Shown here: positions 1 to 8,342 of the stretch, in pieces
Layout of the letters: each line of letters begins with the position of its first letter
Position numbering within the stretch: the first letter of the stretch is position 1
From: Oligoflexia bacterium
GTDB lineage: Bacteria > Bdellovibrionota > Bdellovibrionia > Bdellovibrionales > UBA1609
Direction of reading: 5' to 3'
DNA length: 12,379 bases
NCBI GenBank assembly: GCA_026914095.1
Contig: JAPPIY010000268.1
Coordinates: 1 to 12,379 of the forward strand
The notes under the pieces: model-generated
The model's input: only the letters and a program-made list of their open reading frames with translations
Database searches by the model: none
What the model was told of the DNA's origin: nothing
Program-made: the position numbers and the translations under genes

Positions 1-3000
1 GTATGAGTGGGAATATCAAATAAATTGTGTTCTGACAATTCTTCCATAAAAAAACTATTCTCATGTTTTTTATTTGCAAACCATACATCCAAACTCTCAT
101 CCGAATCGTAGGGATAATGATAAATTCCCGGAGAAAATCCCGTTTCATTAAACTCCCTAATAGTTAAATTTAAACCAACAGCCTCTTCCACTGGGAAGGG
201 ATACTCTATAAACATATTCTCAGGAGGGCGATTACTTCCTCCATTTTCCTCAATAACGCCATTATCCCCCTCTATAGTCATTTTTAAGATATGATACATT
301 TTTACAAACTCTTTCCGCCCCCTCAAAATAAGCATAAAAGGGCGATTGGCTAAGTCATGCAAGTTTAAAAATTGAGAATTGTCTGAATTCATCATTTGAG
401 AAAAATAGTAATAGTTTTCTGTAATGTATTTAGGGTCTTTATCCCCTCTGTCTTCAATAGGATTGCAAAGAATTAAGCCCGGGCGGGAGACAATAATTTT
501 TTTGAGCGCGCTAGCGGATTGAGACCAAATTTTCCCCTTATAAGGCTTCATCTCTCCAGCTCTTGGCGCCTTCATAAAGCTGTTAGGACGGGGCTTAACA
601 ACTAAACAGTTTTGAAATTTTTTAACACCTATCTGAAATTTTGCGTTGCCCACATTGAAATAAACGCTTTCTCCCGTTCTATTATCAATAGCCCGCCGAT
701 CGCTGTTTGATTCATTGGAGCTCATGGATTGGCTTAAACCCAATTTGCCTGTCATACTGAGAACCCATGTTCTTGGCGATCCTCCAGAAAAATCACCTCC
801 AGCTGAAAGACTTCTGCCTCTTTGCGCCGTCCAGTTCATGTAAGAGCCGATAGAAAAATTAGCCGCCACATTCAAAGTTTCTAAAAAACCTCCCAAGTAC
901 TTATTGTTTTGTTTTGACAGCTCATGAACCACCATTTTATTCTCAAATTGAAAAAAGTCATAAGGATCATTTAAACAAGCTCTAAGAGGGCCAAAACTCA
1001 CATCCTCACCATCATAATTTAGCGCCTGATTCCCATCAAAGACAGAAGTTTCGCGCTTTAAACAAGGCAGGTAATTGGCAAAACATCGGCTCTTATACTT
1101 AGCGCAAATATCCTGATCGGGATTTGTCAGACAAAAGTCTCTCACTTCTTGATTGCAAAAATTTTGTTTTCCACAATGAGGGCTGTTAGGGTTAAAAAGA
1201 CACTCACTCCCGCAAAGGCTTAAAGAAGGGTCTTTTTGACAAGCTGATTTTAACACATTAAAGCAAGTTTGATCTTGAATAGACAGCCGGGAGCAAAAAT
1301 TATTTTTTGATTGATTTATACTTCTATCTTGACAGTGATCCGCTAATACACATTCTGCGTATCTATCATAGCAGGCGGAGCTTTTTTCATTATCTTGATT
1401 CGCCAAATACTTGACAATATTAGGATAAAAAGACACCACTTGATTGTATTCTTCATCATTAGAATAGCTGTTATCTAAAATTTGATGGTAATCAAACTGT
1501 CGCAGATGATTGGTATAAGCTCCTATCATTTGATCTTGGCCTAGGTAATCCCTCAAATAATGATCAAACCAAAAGAAACACAAAGGCTTTGTAAAAGACA
1601 ACACACTGGAATCATATTTATTGTCGCTTTTTATACCGGTATCAATCAAATGGACAAGACTGTCTTCAGTCAGTTTATTCATAAAAGATTTCAAAAAACT
1701 GCTCTCTTTAATATCTGACACATTCAGCTGTTGCAAAAAGGCCTCTTTTAACAAACTCACCCTTAACTGATTAGTCTGATTCTGAAAACTTGAAAGTTGA
1801 GAAAAACCCATCTGGCTGTAAAAAGAATGAAAAGTTTGGTAATAACATTTTTTATAGTCCTCTGAACTCTTGAAAAACGATCGATTCCATGGAAAACACT
1901 TTCCTTCTATCTGCTTAAACAGCTGTTGTTTTTGATCCCGTGAAAAAAACAACATAAGACTCTCTAAAAAAAGATTCTGCTCATAAAAAGACAGGTGATC
2001 CATATAAGAATCTAAGATATTTAAAATATAAGCTTGTATATTATTCAAACAAGAGCCAACATTCTCACATTCCCCTAGGGAGGTATTGAACAATATCCTG
2101 TCTGAATCAGGAAATAACTTGTTATCATTTATTAAGCTAATAATAAACTGTATAGAGGAATGCTCTTTATCTGAATCTTGATTTATTAAAGTAAAATAAG
2201 CTTTTATAACATGGGACGCGCATTGTATATCTTTTGTACACATTCTTTCTATACGAAATTCTATTAAGCCTTTATCCTCTTTTGGCAAATGATTTAATAA
2301 ATACAACATATCCTCAAAATCTTGAGCAGATGGACTTAATCCTGTAGAAACTCTCCTATTTATATATTTTTTAAAAGAATCTTGAATGTCCTGAACAAAA
2401 GAATTTGCAGATTCATCCGATAAATTGACGAGTTTTAAGCTGTTTTCTTTAGAGAAATCTTCTAAAACATTGGACGGGAAATACTTTTCTACCTGCCGTT
2501 TATAGGATTCAAGACCCGCTGAAGACAACATACTATCTTCAGCGCATTGTTTAACCTCTTTATCAGACGGATCAAATGAGTTGATAACTTCTCCATCTTT
2601 ATAGCGAGAAAGAGTCTTTTCAACATCCTGCGCCTTACTGCCCTCTAGAATCTCATTCACACAGCCTAGACTTTCTGGTTCGGTTTGACCGGGACTGTTC
2701 TCTTCACCGTTTAAAGCGGTTTGACCAGGGTTTTTCCTCTCACTGTCAGCAGAAAAATCAAAGTGCTTGTATTCTCTGCCTATTTCAGATTTCTCTATAA
2801 TTTCATCTGTCTTCAAATCTTTAACCGGCTGTAGAAGATTCCAATTCACCCAATGCTGAATATTGTAAGCTCCCACATAAGGAGTATTTTCCAATTCATG
2901 ATCCCAAAAAGGCCGCCAAACCGTTTTTTGTGTGTCAACAGTACAATCTTCCTCATAGGAAAAACCACTTGGATCCGCCGGATGAATCTCTATCACTATA

Positions 3001-5273
3001 AAATTACGAGAGGCAATATAAAAAAACTGCTTTGTTGATAAATAAAGAGGCATATAGAAGTTGATAAAATTAGCTTTAGCCTTAACAATAGAATCCGTAT
3101 GTGTAATATATTGAGCCCCCTTTAAGCTGATAGTCCCATCTGTAAATTTATTTTCACGGGACTCAATCATCTCATCCGTTGTTTGAATTCTAGACCATGC
3201 GCCAGTATCCCCGGTTTCCTGCGGATTTCTCAGAACAAGCACCCTCACTAAATAATGGCCATCCCTTAAAAGCTCTCTGGATCTATGGTATAATCCTAGC
3301 GCCAAATTATCAGGTCTCCGTATAAAAGGCTGAAATAAAAGATATATTCTATGAAATAAATGAATATTTAATAACTTATCCAAGCCATAAGAAGGAAATA
3401 AACTGATGCTCCTAAATTGATTGATAATAAGTTTGGGCTTGGAAATATCTTTAGTATCAAAACGAATGACATCCTCATTTAAATTTTGCGCGTCTTGGAA
3501 AGCTTGGAAGGCTCTTTGCCAAGGGCTTAAGGCCAGCCGGACTTTTCCATATAAGTTCAAGTCTTCAGACAAAACATGCATATCCACTTGAAAATATTTT
3601 TGACGGTTGTAAAGCTTATGCTTAATATTAACGGGAACTGAAATACAGCTTCGTCCATCTGTTTTAAACAATTGCTTTTTTCCACCCTTGCTGGAGAAAT
3701 AAATTTCTTTAATTGTCCCTTCTCTGGGTTTTTCCAAAAAGACTCGAAAAGGAGTGTTATTTAAATTTTGGCTGGATAAAACATCTGTTAAACACAGCTG
3801 TCCTACAAAAGTAACTGTTCTTTCCACCACATTTTCTCTATCAGAGCATTCAACGCCGCTAATGATATGAGAGAGTTTATAATCACCAACACCATCTAAA
3901 TGGAGAGGATAAAAGCTTAAACCTTTCACAGGCCCTTTGACAATTTGAAGTTTGTCCTCTCGAGATTCTGCTGATTCCGTCTCTCCAGAGCGGTTTAATA
4001 AACTATAGACACTTCGTATATTCATGTTGTCTACAATGCTCAACTTCTTTGAAGTCCCTAAAATCTCTCTGTAATCCTCATCATAAACTGTATCAATATT
4101 AAAATCTTTTCTCTCGTCTTGAAAATTCAATTTGATAGAATAAACCCCTTCAAATTTTTTAAAGGGCAAATCAGGAGAAGAAGGCTGAATGCGGACAACC
4201 AGCTTAGGAAAAGCATTTTGATTAGAATAAGAAAAGTTTAAATGACAAGTAAAACTAAAGAAGTTGTTTGTTTGATTGAGTGTTGTTTTTTTATGATAAC
4301 ACACATTTTCATGAAGACGGTAGTTGTTTCCATCTTCTTTTGGAGAAATAACAAGCTCTGTTTCTATATCGTAAGCTCCTCCCAGAAGTTTATCTTCCTT
4401 TAAACCGCTCATATTGAAAGATCTAAGCTCTAAAGGAATATATAAATTCATTTTTAATTGTCTTTGATAGCAGTCCAATTTGCCGCTGTATCTGCAAGGA
4501 TTTTGATACCTGCTTAAAAGCTTTCTAATATCTTGTTCCTTTCTATCCTTTTTTGCATTAGGATTGACTTCATGAATTTGCACAGACACTGTGGGCGCCC
4601 ATAATATAGGCTGTTCCTCCCTCTTTGTTTCTGATAAATACTTCAAGCCATCCTGTGTATAATTTTCAGATTTATCTAAAACATGATGGCTCCTGGAGTA
4701 ATCACAACGAGTGTCTAAAATATAGGGCAAGCCGTCTTTTCTATCTTCATCGTCCAGCCAAGGATTAACCGCCATGGGAATTGTCTCAGCCCCCGCATAA
4801 GCTCCTGTCTCTTTTTTAATCGTTCTTTCCAAGCCAATCCAAACCGGCTTAACAGTGTACTTATAATTGTATTTTTCCTGCCATTGAATACAGCCCTGAG
4901 TATCAGAACTCGCGAGCGCTTTTGACAGCTTTCCATTTATTCTATTCTCTTCACTGCTGTAATACTCTATCACAAAATTAGTATTTTGAATGGGATTATC
5001 CTGCCGAATAGAATCCCTCATACATGTTTTTAAATTTAAAGTGAAAGTTTTAGCCAAACCTTCCAGATGAGTGATGGTGACAGCCTCATTATTTGGAGAT
5101 TTCTCTATTTGACCCACAATAAAAGGAGCGTTGCTCAGTGTACATCCTTCATTAGAAGACAAATCCGTTCGGTTGACAGCTCTTTGTCTCTCCCACCAAG
5201 CGCAGGAATTTAAAAACATACAAGACAGAAGAATTATAAAAAAATATCTTAATTTAATTTGTTTTTTTCCCAT
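1..5273 (-). CDS. Giant cysteine-rich lipoprotein, 3' end beyond the window (partial)
   Basis: The frame opened by ATG at 5273 stays open for 1757 codons to base 1, with no stop in the window, so the C-terminus is missing. A good ribosome-binding site (AGGA, 8 bases before ATG) overlaps the stop of the upstream gene. The N-terminus is a lipoprotein signal: KK/R-rich start, hydrophobic stretch, lipobox LNSC at residues 21-24 (Cys18 in LLSC is a weaker alternative). Residue +2 is Ala, compatible with the outer membrane. Residues 25-840 look beta-rich. A hydrophilic linker around 835-870 contains NPGQT and SPGQT 12 residues apart. Residues 870-1300 look mostly helical. Residues 1301-1433 hold 15 cysteines. 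A Gly/Ser-rich, beta-like part follows (about 1434-1540), then more sequence to the edge. About 40 cysteines in total suggest a disulfide-bonded protein outside the cytoplasm. I recognise no family and no catalytic motif. A structural or adhesive surface role is inference only. Confidence 0.9.
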   Translation of the reverse strand, partial: MGKKQIKLRYFFIILLSCMFLNSCAWWERQRAVNRTDLSSNEGCTLSNAPFIVGQIEKSPNNEAVTITHLEGLAKTFTLNLKTCMRDSIRQDNPIQNTNFVIEYYSSEENRINGKLSKALASSDTQGCIQWQEKYNYKYTVKPVWIGLERTIKKETGAYAGAETIPMAVNPWLDDEDRKDGLPYILDTRCDYSRSHHVLDKSENYTQDGLKYLSETKREEQPILWAPTVSVQIHEVNPNAKKDRKEQDIRKLLSRYQNPCRYSGKLDCYQRQLKMNLYIPLELRSFNMSGLKEDKLLGGAYDIETELVISPKEDGNNYRLHENVCYHKKTTLNQTNNFFSFTCHLNFSYSNQNAFPKLVVRIQPSSPDLPFKKFEGVYSIKLNFQDERKDFNIDTVYDEDYREILGTSKKLSIVDNMNIRSVYSLLNRSGETESAESREDKLQIVKGPVKGLSFYPLHLDGVGDYKLSHIISGVECSDRENVVERTVTFVGQLCLTDVLSSQNLNNTPFRVFLEKPREGTIKEIYFSSKGGKKQLFKTDGRSCISVPVNIKHKLYNRQKYFQVDMHVLSEDLNLYGKVRLALSPWQRAFQAFQDAQNLNEDVIRFDTKDISKPKLIINQFRSISLFPSYGLDKLLNIHLFHRIYLLFQPFIRRPDNLALGLYHRSRELLRDGHYLVRVLVLRNPQETGDTGAWSRIQTTDEMIESRENKFTDGTISLKGAQYITHTDSIVKAKANFINFYMPLYLSTKQFFYIASRNFIVIEIHPADPSGFSYEEDCTVDTQKTVWRPFWDHELENTPYVGAYNIQHWVNWNLLQPVKDLKTDEIIEKSEIGREYKHFDFSADSERKNPGQTALNGEENSPGQTEPESLGCVNEILEGSKAQDVEKTLSRYKDGEVINSFDPSDKEVKQCAEDSMLSSAGLESYKRQVEKYFPSNVLEDFSKENSLKLVNLSDESANSFVQDIQDSFKKYINRRVSTGLSPSAQDFEDMLYLLNHLPKEDKGLIEFRIERMCTKDIQCASHVIKAYFTLINQDSDKEHSSIQFIISLINDNKLFPDSDRILFNTSLGECENVGSCLNNIQAYILNILDSYMDHLSFYEQNLFLESLMLFFSRDQKQQLFKQIEGKCFPWNRSFFKSSEDYKKCYYQTFHSFYSQMGFSQLSSFQNQTNQLRVSLLKEAFLQQLNVSDIKESSFLKSFMNKLTEDSLVHLIDTGIKSDNKYDSSVLSFTKPLCFFWFDHYLRDYLGQDQMIGAYTNHLRQFDYHQILDNSYSNDEEYNQVVSFYPNIVKYLANQDNEKSSACYDRYAECVLADHCQDRSINQSKNNFCSRLSIQDQTCFNVLKSACQKDPSLSLCGSECLFNPNSPHCGKQNFCNQEVRDFCLTNPDQDICAKYKSRCFANYLPCLKRETSVFDGNQALNYDGEDVSFGPLRACLNDPYDFFQFENKMVVHELSKQNNKYLGGFLETLNVAANFSIGSYMNWTAQRGRSLSAGGDFSGGSPRTWVLSMTGKLGLSQSMSSNESNSDRRAIDNRTGESVYFNVGNAKFQIGVKKFQNCLVVKPRPNSFMKAPRAGEMKPYKGKIWSQSASALKKIIVSRPGLILCNPIEDRGDKDPKYITENYYYFSQMMNSDNSQFLNLHDLANRPFMLILRGRKEFVKMYHILKMTIEGDNGVIEENGGSNRPPENMFIEYPFPVEEAVGLNLTIREFNETGFSPGIYHYPYDSDESLDVWFANKKHENSFFMEELSEHNLFDIPTH

Positions 5274-5289
5274 TGTTAATATCCTTTCA
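5274..5289 (-). promoter_or_regulatory. Ribosome-binding site of the giant lipoprotein, overlapping the upstream stop
   Basis: On the minus strand the upstream gene ends in TGA, directly followed by AAGGA and then ATG. The Shine-Dalgarno AGGA lies 8 bases before the start, and its purine run begins in the stop codon. This geometry lets terminating ribosomes re-initiate, so the two proteins are probably made in linked amounts. Confidence 0.7.
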
Positions 5290-6534
5290 AATAGCAATAT
5301 TATTGGTCTTTACAGCAATAGCAAAAGAAAAGGCCTCGCCTGTTGGCGATTTTTCCGCTTCATTGATAGGTTTGCCATAAACAAAAACTGTTTCCAGAGT
5401 CAAACCCGATCTAAAAAAATGATTCTCAAACCTGGCTAAAAAACCTTTTCTATTATTGTGTCCGTAAGTTTCACTGTTGTAATAAGCCACAGAAACATCA
5501 GACTGGCTGGCAAAAAGCTCCCCTGTCAGTTTTATTTCCATAGTCTCTTTATAATTATGATAAACAGAGGTATAAAGCCTAATCCCTTCATTGTGGGTGT
5601 CAGGAGCCATTAAATTATATATAAATTCAGCCCCCCAAGATAAGGCCCATAAATCGGAAAGAACCTTTTGAAAACTCAAATTGTTATGAAGGCCAAAAAA
5701 AGCATATTTAAAAACAGAATCACTATCCACTCTAAGAACACTGTTTCCATAAACCCGGCTTCTGTCAGCCACAGCTGGAGATAAATTATAGTATTGAAAC
5801 AGTGTGAATCTCTCACTAATAGAAATATCAAGAAAATCATTTTGCGTGTCCAGAGCAAAAGACGAAGTTAAAAACACAGGAAATACTTTTATAATTTGAG
5901 TTTCTCGCCTCAGCTCTTCAGAAGCGTTGTCAGGAATGGCAAATTGAAATAAAAATTTTAAGTCATAATCAGGAAAATAATCTACAGCCCACTCTCCTAT
6001 CGCGCTGGGAAAGGTTTTATCTGTCACCAACAAAGGGGCAGATAAAAAATCCTGCTGAATATTTCCTATTAAAACAGAAATATTAGGAAAAGCTTTCCAT
6101 TCAAAAAAGGCTGATAACAAATGGAATCCGCTAGGACGATCCGTTCTATCATAAATAAACTGTGTGAATCCATTTTTACCGACAACCAAACCTTTAGCGC
6201 GAATAAACAATGTTTCCAGGAATCTCCACTTGAGCTCTCCTGAAATTTCAGTACTGAGGATTGTATTAGTTGAAGACTTATCAGCAAACATTTTTGATTC
6301 AAACTCTGCATTCCAAAAAGCCTCTACATCGCGCAGGTTTTCACTGAGATCTAAATCAACCTCTTTACCTTCAACAAGACTGCTATCCGCATTATCAGAA
6401 ATTTGAAGATTCTTCAGATCGGCCTCCTCTTCTATGTAGGACTTTTCCTTTTCTACAGGCTCTTTTGAAGAAAGAGTTTCAGCTTGAGCGCAAGGCATAG
6501 CAAAGAAAACAAACAATCCAATTATTTTAAGCAT
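5287..6534 (-). CDS. Secreted beta-rich protein, probable outer-membrane beta-barrel
   Basis: This 415-residue protein is predicted to be exported and inserted in the outer membrane. An in-frame ATG exists 25 codons upstream (6609), but ATG 6534 is preferred. It has GAGGGA 6 bases upstream, and it begins a clean signal peptide (MLKIIGLFVFFAMPCAQA) with an AQA cleavage site after residue 18. The longer start would put a charged segment before that signal and would place a candidate promoter inside the gene. After an acidic, low-complexity stretch (about residues 19-60), the rest shows many short alternating polar/hydrophobic segments rich in aromatic residues (for example FSFAIAV near the end), as in porin-like barrels. 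The C-terminus is Ile rather than the usual Phe or Trp. It is the first gene of an operon with the giant lipoprotein 13 bases downstream, which suggests they act together. The barrel assignment comes from pattern alone; no specific family was recognised, and a soluble periplasmic beta protein is possible. Confidence 0.8.
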   Translation of the reverse strand: MLKIIGLFVFFAMPCAQAETLSSKEPVEKEKSYIEEEADLKNLQISDNADSSLVEGKEVDLDLSENLRDVEAFWNAEFESKMFADKSSTNTILSTEISGELKWRFLETLFIRAKGLVVGKNGFTQFIYDRTDRPSGFHLLSAFFEWKAFPNISVLIGNIQQDFLSAPLLVTDKTFPSAIGEWAVDYFPDYDLKFLFQFAIPDNASEELRRETQIIKVFPVFLTSSFALDTQNDFLDISISERFTLFQYYNLSPAVADRSRVYGNSVLRVDSDSVFKYAFFGLHNNLSFQKVLSDLWALSWGAEFIYNLMAPDTHNEGIRLYTSVYHNYKETMEIKLTGELFASQSDVSVAYYNSETYGHNNRKGFLARFENHFFRSGLTLETVFVYGKPINEAEKSPTGEAFSFAIAVKTNNIAI

Positions 6535-6558
6535 ACAACTTCCCTCTTTGGTTACTAG

Positions 6559-6567
6559 TCTATAGCA
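6559..6567 (-). promoter_or_regulatory. Candidate extended -10 promoter of the barrel/lipoprotein operon
   Basis: The minus strand reads TGCTATAGA, an extended -10 (TGn followed by TATAGA, 4 of 6 matches to TATAAT). It would start transcription about 18 bases before the chosen ATG (6534), just leaving room for the GAGGGA site. No convincing -35 box is seen, which is typical for extended -10 promoters. The assignment rests on pattern only. Confidence 0.35.
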
Positions 6568-6607
6568 TAAAACAAGAAAAAAATCGGGTTTTTTGTTGAT
6601 TTTAATC

Positions 6608-6649
6608 AATCTTGACAGTTCAATTTCAAACCTTTAAATAATCTTGACA
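6608..6649. repeat. Two direct copies of AATCTTGACA, 32 bases apart
   Basis: AATCTTGACA occurs at 6608-6617 and again at 6640-6649. The 32-base spacing is close to three turns of the DNA helix, so the two copies face the same side. They lie some 45-100 bases upstream of the candidate start of the barrel operon, a usual place for activator sites. On the plus strand the TTGACA core could instead serve as a -35 box. The nearest -10 for the first copy is TTAAAT after 16 bases. Confidence 0.4.
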
Positions 6650-6714
6650 TTTTCCGTTAAGAGATAATCAAAGTTTGAACAGTGGATTGAAAAATTTTCA
6701 CTCTTGTTTTAACA

Positions 6715-6729
6715 CTGTAATATTTACAG
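6715..6729. promoter_or_regulatory. 15-base palindrome, possible operator
   Basis: CTGTAA and TTACAG form a perfect inverted repeat around TAT. An outer pair, ACAGTG (6679-6684) and CACTGT (6713-6718), overlaps it. Dyads of this size between divergent genes often bind a dimeric repressor, but no regulator gene is present in the window and no known operator consensus was matched. Confidence 0.3.
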
Positions 6730-6904
6730 GAATCGCCTTGCGGACGCCTAGTGGTCAAATCCGAACTCTTTTTAAGCCTCTCAGCTTTAAACTCTTGGAA
6801 AAAAGAAAGATATTAGATTCGTAAAGCGAGTAAAAAAAGTGGATTGGAATTAAGTAACTTTATAGATAAAAGAGCTAAAAAAGGATGTCTTTGAGTGTGA
6901 GGCT

Positions 6905-6913
6905 TGGTATAAT
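6905..6913 (+). promoter_or_regulatory. Candidate extended -10 promoter of the aminopeptidase gene
   Basis: The plus strand reads TGGTATAAT, a perfect extended -10 element (TGn plus TATAAT). No good -35 lies 16-18 bases upstream. Transcription would begin near 6920 and give a leader of about 120 bases before ATG 7042. A second TATAAT at 7022-7027 would leave only about 8 bases of leader, has no -35 either, and seems less likely. Confidence 0.4.
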
Positions 6914-7041
6914 ACTAACTCCACCCAGCCCTAGCTAAAAACCCTGTAGATTTTGAAAAAAAGCTTGACTTTAACACAAACCGCCTTTTAACATGATCTC
7001 ACTATTTTAACTCATACCATCTATAATATAGAGCTCAGAAT

Positions 7042-8112
7042 ATGAAACTTCGATGTAGCCCAATAAATTCTATTTTTCTGTGTTTTTCTTTTTTTCTGCT
7101 GACGGCCTGCTCTAACTTAGGCTACTTCTGGAGTGTCTCCAGAGGGCAAATGAAACTGCTCAAAGGTAAAGTTTCTATAGAAGAAGCTTTGGAAAAATAT
7201 GATTTCACAGAAGAGCAAAAAACAAAATTGAAGCTTGTTTCGGAAATAAAAAGTTTTTCCAAACAAAAATTGCAAATGGATATAGATGAAGATATTTACT
7301 CCTCCTATGTCCAATTAGATAGGCCTTATGTCACTTATCTTTTAAGAGTCTCTTTAGCCTATGAGTTAAAAGCTTATGAATGGAGCTTTCCCTTTACCGG
7401 CTCAGTCCCTTATAAAGGTTTTTTTGATAAGAAAAAGGCTACCAAAGAGGCTAAAACCTTCCCTAAAGAGAATTATGATGTCTATATTAGAGGTGTTACA
7501 GCTTATAGCACTTTGGGATGGTTTGAAGACTCTATTTTATCCAGTATGCTTTCTTATGAAGAAAGAGATTTTGTAGTGATGATATTTCATGAATTAGCTC
7601 ATACAGTTCTCTTTTTCAAAGATAATGTTAATTTTAACGAAAGATTTGCAGAATTTGTAGGACGAAAAGCAACCCTATCTTTCTACCTGGAAAAAGAGGG
7701 GGAAAAGTCTGAAAATCTTCAAAGAATGTTGTTTGATTGGGAAGATCAAATCACTTTTTCCTCTTTTATGACCCAGGAGTATAATAATTTGAATGAATGG
7801 TATAAAACTAACAAAGGAAAGGTCACACCAGAAACAAAACAAAAAAGAATTAGAAAAATTCAGGTTCGGTTTCTTACAGAGATTCATCCCAAATTAAAAA
7901 CAGAAAACTATAATTATTTTTCAAATATCGAATTAAACAACGCCAAACTTTTATCTTATCGCTCTTATAACTTCAATATGGAGGAATTTGAAAAATTGTT
8001 TAATTCTTCAAAAATTAACAAAAATATCAAGGCTTTTATTGATTACTGTTTTCGCTTTAAAGATGAAGAAAATCCAGAGGTTGCCTTAACTCAAACTGTA
8101 AACAAGCTTTAA
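7042..8112 (+). CDS. Putative zinc aminopeptidase lipoprotein (COG4324 family)
   Basis: This 356-residue protein resembles the predicted aminopeptidases of COG4324. A lipoprotein signal peptide ends in the canonical lipobox LTAC (Cys23). It is followed directly by the family's N-terminal motif (LGYFWSVSRGQMKLL, compare LGYY..S..GQL.LL in relatives). Further family blocks are WSFPFTGSVPYKGFF (from 114) and AYSTLGWFEDSIL (from 154). The zinc motif HELAH at 183-187 is followed by FNERFAEFVG, where Glu200 is the likely third ligand. The length fits the family. It would act at the outer membrane or in the periplasm, trimming peptides, but the activity is predicted for the family rather than proven. 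The ribosome-binding site is weak (GAG about 8 bases before ATG). Its sequence matches the family closely through about residue 210; the C-terminal third is less conserved. It is transcribed alone and converges on radA. Confidence 0.88.
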   Translation: MKLRCSPINSIFLCFSFFLLTACSNLGYFWSVSRGQMKLLKGKVSIEEALEKYDFTEEQKTKLKLVSEIKSFSKQKLQMDIDEDIYSSYVQLDRPYVTYLLRVSLAYELKAYEWSFPFTGSVPYKGFFDKKKATKEAKTFPKENYDVYIRGVTAYSTLGWFEDSILSSMLSYEERDFVVMIFHELAHTVLFFKDNVNFNERFAEFVGRKATLSFYLEKEGEKSENLQRMLFDWEDQITFSSFMTQEYNNLNEWYKTNKGKVTPETKQKRIRKIQVRFLTEIHPKLKTENYNYFSNIELNNAKLLSYRSYNFNMEEFEKLFNSSKINKNIKAFIDYCFRFKDEENPEVALTQTVNKL

Positions 8113-8178
8113 TAATTATCCAGCTTTACATTTTCTGGAAAAAATTATGAACCTCACAATAACGATCCTATTTGAAAA

Positions 8179-8196
8179 TTCGGGAATTATATACTT
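8179..8196 (+). repeat. Left terminal inverted repeat of MITE-like element
   Basis: TTCGGGAATTATATACTT pairs with the right end, with a single G/A difference at its fourth base. Confidence 0.7.
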
Positions 8197-8342
8197 AGAG
8201 CCGCAAATGTCCTATGAAAGCCTTTAACCACAAGGGGTTTGGCAACTTTTTACAAGACATGAAAAATTAATCACTTATGAATTTTATAAAATGCTGTCCG
8301 TTTAAAGCTTTATTTTTGTTTTGTAATTCTTTATGTGGTGTC

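Larger units (their letters stand above)
6535..7041. other. Divergent intergenic region, 507 bases, no intact gene
   Basis: This stretch separates the minus-strand barrel/lipoprotein operon from the plus-strand aminopeptidase gene, so it should contain promoters for both. I see a candidate extended -10 for each direction, a 10-base direct repeat (6608-6617 and 6640-6649), a 15-base palindrome (6715-6729) and a small GC-richer patch (6731-6769). That patch is read through by a start-less open frame ending at a stop near 6825. No tRNA, rRNA or known riboswitch pattern was recognised. Confidence 0.6.

Noticed and set aside
2853..3038. Plus-strand open frame of 61 codons
   Set aside because: Antisense to the continuous lipoprotein frame; no signal of coding use.
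4715..4936. Minus-strand open frame of 73 codons
   Set aside because: Shifted-frame shadow inside the giant lipoprotein gene, whose own frame is continuous there.
5131..5439. Plus-strand open frame of 102 codons across the junction of the two surface genes
   Set aside because: It is antisense to both well-supported genes; the protein has no recognisable features.
6535..6609. Upstream in-frame start that would lengthen the barrel protein by 25 residues
   Set aside because: The signal peptide and a GAGGGA ribosome-binding site both point to ATG 6534, and a candidate -10 lies inside the extension.
6745..6775. tRNA-like T-loop on the minus strand (TTCGGATT)
   Set aside because: The flanking bases do not pair into a T-stem, and no acceptor or anticodon arm could be found.
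7376..7576. Plus-strand open frame of 66 codons
   Set aside because: Alternative frame within the aminopeptidase gene, which carries the family motifs in this stretch.
8119..8148. Intrinsic terminator after the aminopeptidase gene
   Set aside because: The stem is only 5 pairs with an 11-base loop, and it is followed by A rather than T on the plus strand.
8211..8270. Small gene of 18 codons inside the MITE-like element
   Set aside because: No ribosome-binding site, and the second copy is interrupted by a stop; better explained as a relic of transposon sequence.
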